A stretch of 17,683 bases of DNA from Planctomycetota bacterium (lineage in GTDB: Bacteria; Planctomycetota; UBA8108), in contig JAFGKN010000110.1 in the NCBI GenBank assembly GCA_016928605.1, positions 1-17,683 of the forward strand, read 5' to 3'. Of this stretch, positions 14,770 to 17,683 are shown in pieces. Within the stretch, counting starts at the first letter, position 1. Each line of letters begins with the position of its first letter. The translations under genes and the position numbers were made by a program. The notes below the pieces were generated by a model. The model was given only the letters and a program-made list of their open reading frames with translations, did no database searches and had not been told where the DNA came from.

Positions 14770-16926
14770 TCACGGGTAGACGCACGGCGGCAGACCGTCA
14801 TCGCTCGGATCCGGGCCGGGATCATCCGGTCCCGGAGAAGGCGGAGCCGCGGCCCCCAGAAAGAGGTAGCTGAAGATGCGGACCGCATCCGTGAGCTCCA
14901 GAGTGCCGTTGTCGTCGGTGTCCGCGGCATCGAAGCAGTCGGGCGTCCTCCCTCCGGTGAAGAGGTAGTTCAGGATGAAGACGCCGTCGCTGAGGTCGAC
15001 GGCGCCGTCCGTGTTGGCATCGCCGCGGCGGAACTCCGGCTCGGTGGCGCAGGGCTCTCCCGCGTTGGGAAGGCGGGGCGTGGGCGGATACTCGTCGGTC
15101 GAGATCCGGACGCAGTCGACATCGCCGTCCGGAATCAGGCTCACCGAGCGGTTCAGGATCTCCTCGGACGTGAAAGCGAACTCGATGCCGTGGATCACGC
15201 CGAAGCCGTGCTCCTCGAGGTCGTGCAGGTAGATCTGCTCGCCTTCGAAGGCGAGGGCGAAGTTGGTGTGGTACTCGCCGGCCGAAGGGTCTGTCGGGTC
15301 GGGGCACTCCCAGAAGCAGGGCGGATCGAATCGGAGCGGGTCGGGGCACTTGGCTCCGTCGTTGTCGCACCAGACGATCAGGTGCTGGCCCGCCGCGATC
15401 CGCGAGCCGGCGGGGAACTGCCAGCGGACCGGGCGGAAGGTGCTGTCGGAGAGCCAGAGGCCCGACAGATCGATCTCGCTCGCCGAGCCGTTGTAGAGCT
15501 CGATGAAGTCGTTGTCCTTCTCGCACCCTGCCGTCGGATCGCAGTGGGTCGTGTCCTCGAGGACGAAGTGCTCAACGCCTTCAGAGTCGACGAAGTACTG
15601 GAGAGGAACGACCTCGTTGATCACGAGCCCCTCGATCTCCGGCCGCGGCGTGTAGCCGCACGTGTAGGTGTACCAGCCGTCGCAGGCGATGTAGCGCTCT
15701 CCGATCACGTCGGCGCCGCCGCCGTCCGAGGACTTCGCCTCGTCGTCGTCGTCGTCGCCGTCGCCGGTGCACGTCACGTCCGTCAGGTCTCTCTCGCAGC
15801 CCGGCCCGCCGAACTCCCGGTCGCAGGGGCCGATGCCGTCGGCGCAGATGACGAGGGGCCTCGTCGATTCCAGCCCGCCGCCGTCGCGGACGTAGAAGTG
15901 GAACTCGACGCGTGATCCTGCATCTTGACCCGGAATCTCCGCCTCCCACTGGGTCCAGCGATCGCTCGGGTGCCCCTCCTCGTCCCCGAACTTCACTCCC
16001 GTCACGCCGTCGTAGGTCATCTCCAGCACCTGCACGTCCCCGACGGTGCCGTCGCGGATGACCCGGTAGCGCACCTCGACCGCCTGGAGGCTGGCGGGGA
16101 CCGGCGATGCGTCATCCCTGACCCTCGCGAGCAGCCAGACGGCCTCGCCCGCCGCGGGCCGGCTCGTCGAGTACCCGCCCATGGAGATGCGCGGGTCGAG
16201 ATTGATCCCCGGGCCGTTGGGCGCTCCCTGGCAGTCCCGCCGGCTCCCGTAGAGGCACGGCGTGGTCGTCGGCTGGCAGGAGCCGAAGGTCGGAGGCGAC
16301 GGCGATGGGACGGGGGGATCGGCGTCGGGGAGATAGGCGCCGTCCGTCACGTGGAAGACGAACGTGTCGTAGATGTCCCTTTCCGGCACGGGAGCGGGGC
16401 CCGCGCCGTCGGGATGGCGCCCCATGGAAGTGTCCTGGCGCAGCGGCGGGAGCCAGACGCGGTCGACGATCTGGCGCTGCCCGTCGACGCCCTCCGGCCC
16501 CCAGAGCGTCAGGGGCTCGTCCCCGTTGCTGTCGATGTTGAACGACGCGTGGAGCTCGCAGTCACCTTCGATGCGGTTCCCGTCGCAGAAGACGATCAGG
16601 AAGCCCTTCGCGGGGACCGTCGATCGCCCCGAGGGAAACCGCCAGGAGAGGAGGGGGTCGAAGGTGGTCGCCGGGGAATCGCTGAGGTAGTAGCTGAGGC
16701 GGTCGCTCGATGTCCCGAGGACGATCGGGCTGTCGCCCGCGTTGTAGATCTCGACGATGTCGGGAGTCCCGCCGCCGATATCGATGGGCTCGGCGGTGCG
16801 GTTGTCCGCGATCACCTCGTTGATGTAGAGGGGCGGCCGCTCCTGTGCCCGGGCGGGCATGGCCACGAGAAGCGCCCCGAGGAGCAGCGCGACCCCCGCC
16901 AGGCCCCCGGCGCGCGGAGGTTCCAT
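14770..16926 (-). CDS. Secreted lamin-tail protein with dockerin-like C-terminus (copy B)
   Basis: 718 residues from the ATG at 16926, the same length as copy A. The start is supported by GGGGAGG (16937-16931) four bases upstream and by the signal peptide that follows (MEPPRAGG, hydrophobic core, cleavage near ARA-QE); the open frame extends to 17055. The order matches copy A. The first lamin-tail-like unit is ~33-175 (LYINEVIADN, PDIVEIYNAGDSPIVLG). A beta-domain ends VEFHFYVRDGGGLESTRPL. The second lamin-tail unit is ~430-590 (LVINEVVPLQ, FIELYNGSASEIDLSG). Dockerin-like loops DANTDGAVDLSD and DTDDNGTLELTD lie at 632-699. It has an Asp run (GDGDDDDDE) absent from copy A and lacks the CC pairs of copy A. 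Exported, function unknown. It is 69 bp upstream of copy A and probably first in a two-gene transcript. Confidence 0.85.
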   Translation of the reverse strand: MEPPRAGGLAGVALLLGALLVAMPARAQERPPLYINEVIADNRTAEPIDIGGGTPDIVEIYNAGDSPIVLGTSSDRLSYYLSDSPATTFDPLLSWRFPSGRSTVPAKGFLIVFCDGNRIEGDCELHASFNIDSNGDEPLTLWGPEGVDGQRQIVDRVWLPPLRQDTSMGRHPDGAGPAPVPERDIYDTFVFHVTDGAYLPDADPPVPSPSPPTFGSCQPTTTPCLYGSRRDCQGAPNGPGINLDPRISMGGYSTSRPAAGEAVWLLARVRDDASPVPASLQAVEVRYRVIRDGTVGDVQVLEMTYDGVTGVKFGDEEGHPSDRWTQWEAEIPGQDAGSRVEFHFYVRDGGGLESTRPLVICADGIGPCDREFGGPGCERDLTDVTCTGDGDDDDDEAKSSDGGGADVIGERYIACDGWYTYTCGYTPRPEIEGLVINEVVPLQYFVDSEGVEHFVLEDTTHCDPTAGCEKDNDFIELYNGSASEIDLSGLWLSDSTFRPVRWQFPAGSRIAAGQHLIVWCDNDGAKCPDPLRFDPPCFWECPDPTDPSAGEYHTNFALAFEGEQIYLHDLEEHGFGVIHGIEFAFTSEEILNRSVSLIPDGDVDCVRISTDEYPPTPRLPNAGEPCATEPEFRRGDANTDGAVDLSDGVFILNYLFTGGRTPDCFDAADTDDNGTLELTDAVRIFSYLFLGAAAPPSPGPDDPGPDPSDDGLPPCVYP
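14830..15033 (-). other. Dockerin-like domain of copy B
   Basis: Residues 632-699. Same two-loop design as copy A and the best conserved part of the two proteins, including a 45-bp stretch identical in DNA. Confidence 0.65.
14957..15001. repeat. 45-bp direct repeat, copy 2
   Basis: Identical to 12743-12787, in the equivalent place of the paralogous gene. Shorter identical runs occur elsewhere in the two genes, for example around the WCDNDGAKCPDP codons. Confidence 0.9.
15741..15764. repeat. GTC/GAC trinucleotide tract coding an Asp run
   Basis: Tandem GTC units (one GCC interruption) in the plus strand give the acidic run GDGDDDDDE in copy B. In-frame slippage would change the number of Asp residues without breaking the gene. 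Copy A has no such run. Confidence 0.75.
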
Positions 16927-17519
16927 CCATCCTCCCCACCCCCCGAGATCCGCGGCCGGCGCTGTCGAGCGATCCTGAAGCCTTTTCACATCCAACCTCC
17001 AGAGGTCTATGGCCGACTCCGCGTCCTGCGTGCAACCGCGAAGCGGTCGAGTCATGGCGAGCCAACACCCGTCCGGGAAGATCTACGCAGCCCCGCCGCG
17101 ACGCGCCGGCAAAGGCCGCACAGCGGGCATCGATGCATCCCCAGAGAAGAGAGATTGCGTCAGACCCGAGGGACTTCGAGCCTCTCACAGGACGCTGACC
17201 AGGTCTCCTAAGCGATTATAACGTCCAACCTCGCGGCGCGGGAGACCAGCAGTCGGAGAAATCTCTCGATTCCCGCCGAAGGACTCCCCTCGCCCGCCCG
17301 CTGCATCCCCGCAGCGAGAACGCCTGGCTGGTGAACGGATACAGAAGCAGCATGGAAGGCCGAGTTGCTTCCAGTCAGAGACACGCGGGGCCAACCCGCC
17401 AGGCGATGGGTTTCCAGGCTTCGTTCACGGAGAGACAAAAGGCGAACCCGGCGCATCCACCGCGTCCAATTCTCCAGCCTGGAAGCGCGACTGCAACCAT
17501 CATCCGGCGTCGAATTCGG
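16927..17519. other. Non-coding stretch upstream of copy B
   Basis: About 590 bp without a convincing gene; open frames here have no recognisable protein features. It holds the Shine-Dalgarno of copy B (16931-16937), a small hairpin ACCGC-GAA-GCGGT (17035-17047) and a possible -10 at 17215-17220. It is probably the leader and promoter region of the lamin-tail operon. Confidence 0.5.
17215..17220 (-). promoter_or_regulatory. Candidate -10 box (TATAAT) for the lamin-tail operon
   Basis: A perfect TATAAT on the minus strand, in otherwise GC-rich DNA, about 290 bases upstream of the copy B start. No good -35 is seen at 16-18 bases. The site is nearly symmetrical; on the plus strand CTGACC-16-TATAAC (17195-17222) is an alternative reading. 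Confidence 0.3.
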
Positions 17520-17570
17520 GCGTGGTTCAAAACCGGGTGACACCGGTTTTGAACCACGCTGTCCCTTTTT
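17520..17570. repeat. 17-bp perfect inverted repeat with adjacent CTGTCCCTTTTT
   Basis: GCGTGGTTCAAAACCGG (17520-17536) and its exact complement (17543-17559) flank a 6-base loop, followed by CTGTCCCTTTTT (17559-17570). I recall similar 'AAAAAGGGACAG' sequences with hairpins near REP-associated (RAYT/Y1) transposases in other genomes; that is memory, not a search. A T5 run six bases past the stem also leaves a plus-strand terminator possible, though there is no gene before it. Confidence 0.7.
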
Positions 17571-17659
17571 GCGGGGGAGGCGGCCCCTCCCCCGCGCCGG
17601 CCGCGACACGCGGCCTCCCCCTCCTCGGCGCCTGATGGGCGCCGGGCGCCTGCGGCGCC
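17571..17659. repeat. Tandem GC-rich hairpins next to the 17-bp inverted repeat
   Basis: Four adjacent perfect hairpins: GCGGGGGAGG/CCTCCCCCGC (17571-17580 with 17586-17595), GGCCGCG-ACA-CGCGGCC (17599-17615), GGCGCC-TGATG-GGCGCC (17627-17643) and GGCGCC-TGC-GGCGCC (17645-17659). Together with the inverted repeat before them they form a structured REP/BIME-like block that runs towards the window edge. Confidence 0.65.
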
Positions 17660-17683
17660 TGTTCTTCGTTTCTGAAACACGCC

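Noticed and set aside
15925..17211. Plus-strand open frame opposite lamin-tail copy B
   Set aside because: Antisense to a well-supported gene and without recognisable protein features.
17520..17559. GGTTCAAAACC resembling a tRNA T-arm
   Set aside because: It is part of a longer perfect inverted repeat, and no acceptor stem, D-arm or anticodon arm can be placed around it.
17208..17609. 133-codon minus-strand open frame over the inverted repeat
   Set aside because: It crosses the 17-bp hairpin, has no domain or Shine-Dalgarno, and its composition is not protein-like.
1..17683. CRISPR array or mobile-element gene
   Set aside because: No regularly spaced repeats, Cas proteins, transposase or integrase motifs were seen; the terminal hairpins are not evenly spaced repeats.

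Overview
The window is a GC-rich bacterial chromosome segment, most likely from an uncultivated member of the PVC/planctomycete-like bacteria. Three things point there. One is a GreA fused to a very long N-terminal region, an architecture I know from Chlamydia and planctomycetes. Another is a pair of secreted lamin-tail proteins ending in dockerin-like 'RGDxNxDGxVDLSDG' modules. The third is a beta-sandwich of the 'wkYND.G...YFRRxF' type common in planctomycete secreted proteins. The assignment is an inference from protein style, not from a marker gene.

Layout. (1) 2-3337 (+) is the 3' part of a large protein related to the GxGYxYP putative glycoside hydrolases; it is cut by the left edge, because the frame is open from base 2. 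(2) 3475-5736 and 5738-7276 (+) form a tightly coupled pair: a helical-repeat protein with a coiled coil, and an HD-GYP protein with an altered GYP motif. Their N-termini look related. (3) 7257-9518 (-) is the GreA fusion, overlapping the HD-GYP gene tail-to-tail by 20 bp. (4) A roughly 220 bp divergent intergenic region precedes a HAD phosphatase/phosphomutase (9741-10424, +). Glyceraldehyde-3-phosphate dehydrogenase (10535-11539, +) and a ROK-family sugar kinase (11556-12485, +, TTG start) follow, a small sugar-phosphate/glycolysis cluster. (5) Two tandem paralogous secreted proteins lie on the minus strand (12544-14700 and 14770-16926). Both are 718 residues with the starts chosen here, and both have the order signal peptide, lamin-tail, beta-domain, lamin-tail, dockerin-like. 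(6) 16927-17683 has no convincing gene. It ends in a cluster of perfect inverted repeats (17520-17659) that looks like a REP-type mobile repeat.

No rRNA, tRNA, CRISPR array, transposase gene or phage gene was found. The points most worth following up are the coupled helical-repeat/HD-GYP pair, the CarD-like segment inside the GreA fusion, the GxGYxYP relative with lost signature motifs, and the terminal hairpin cluster.
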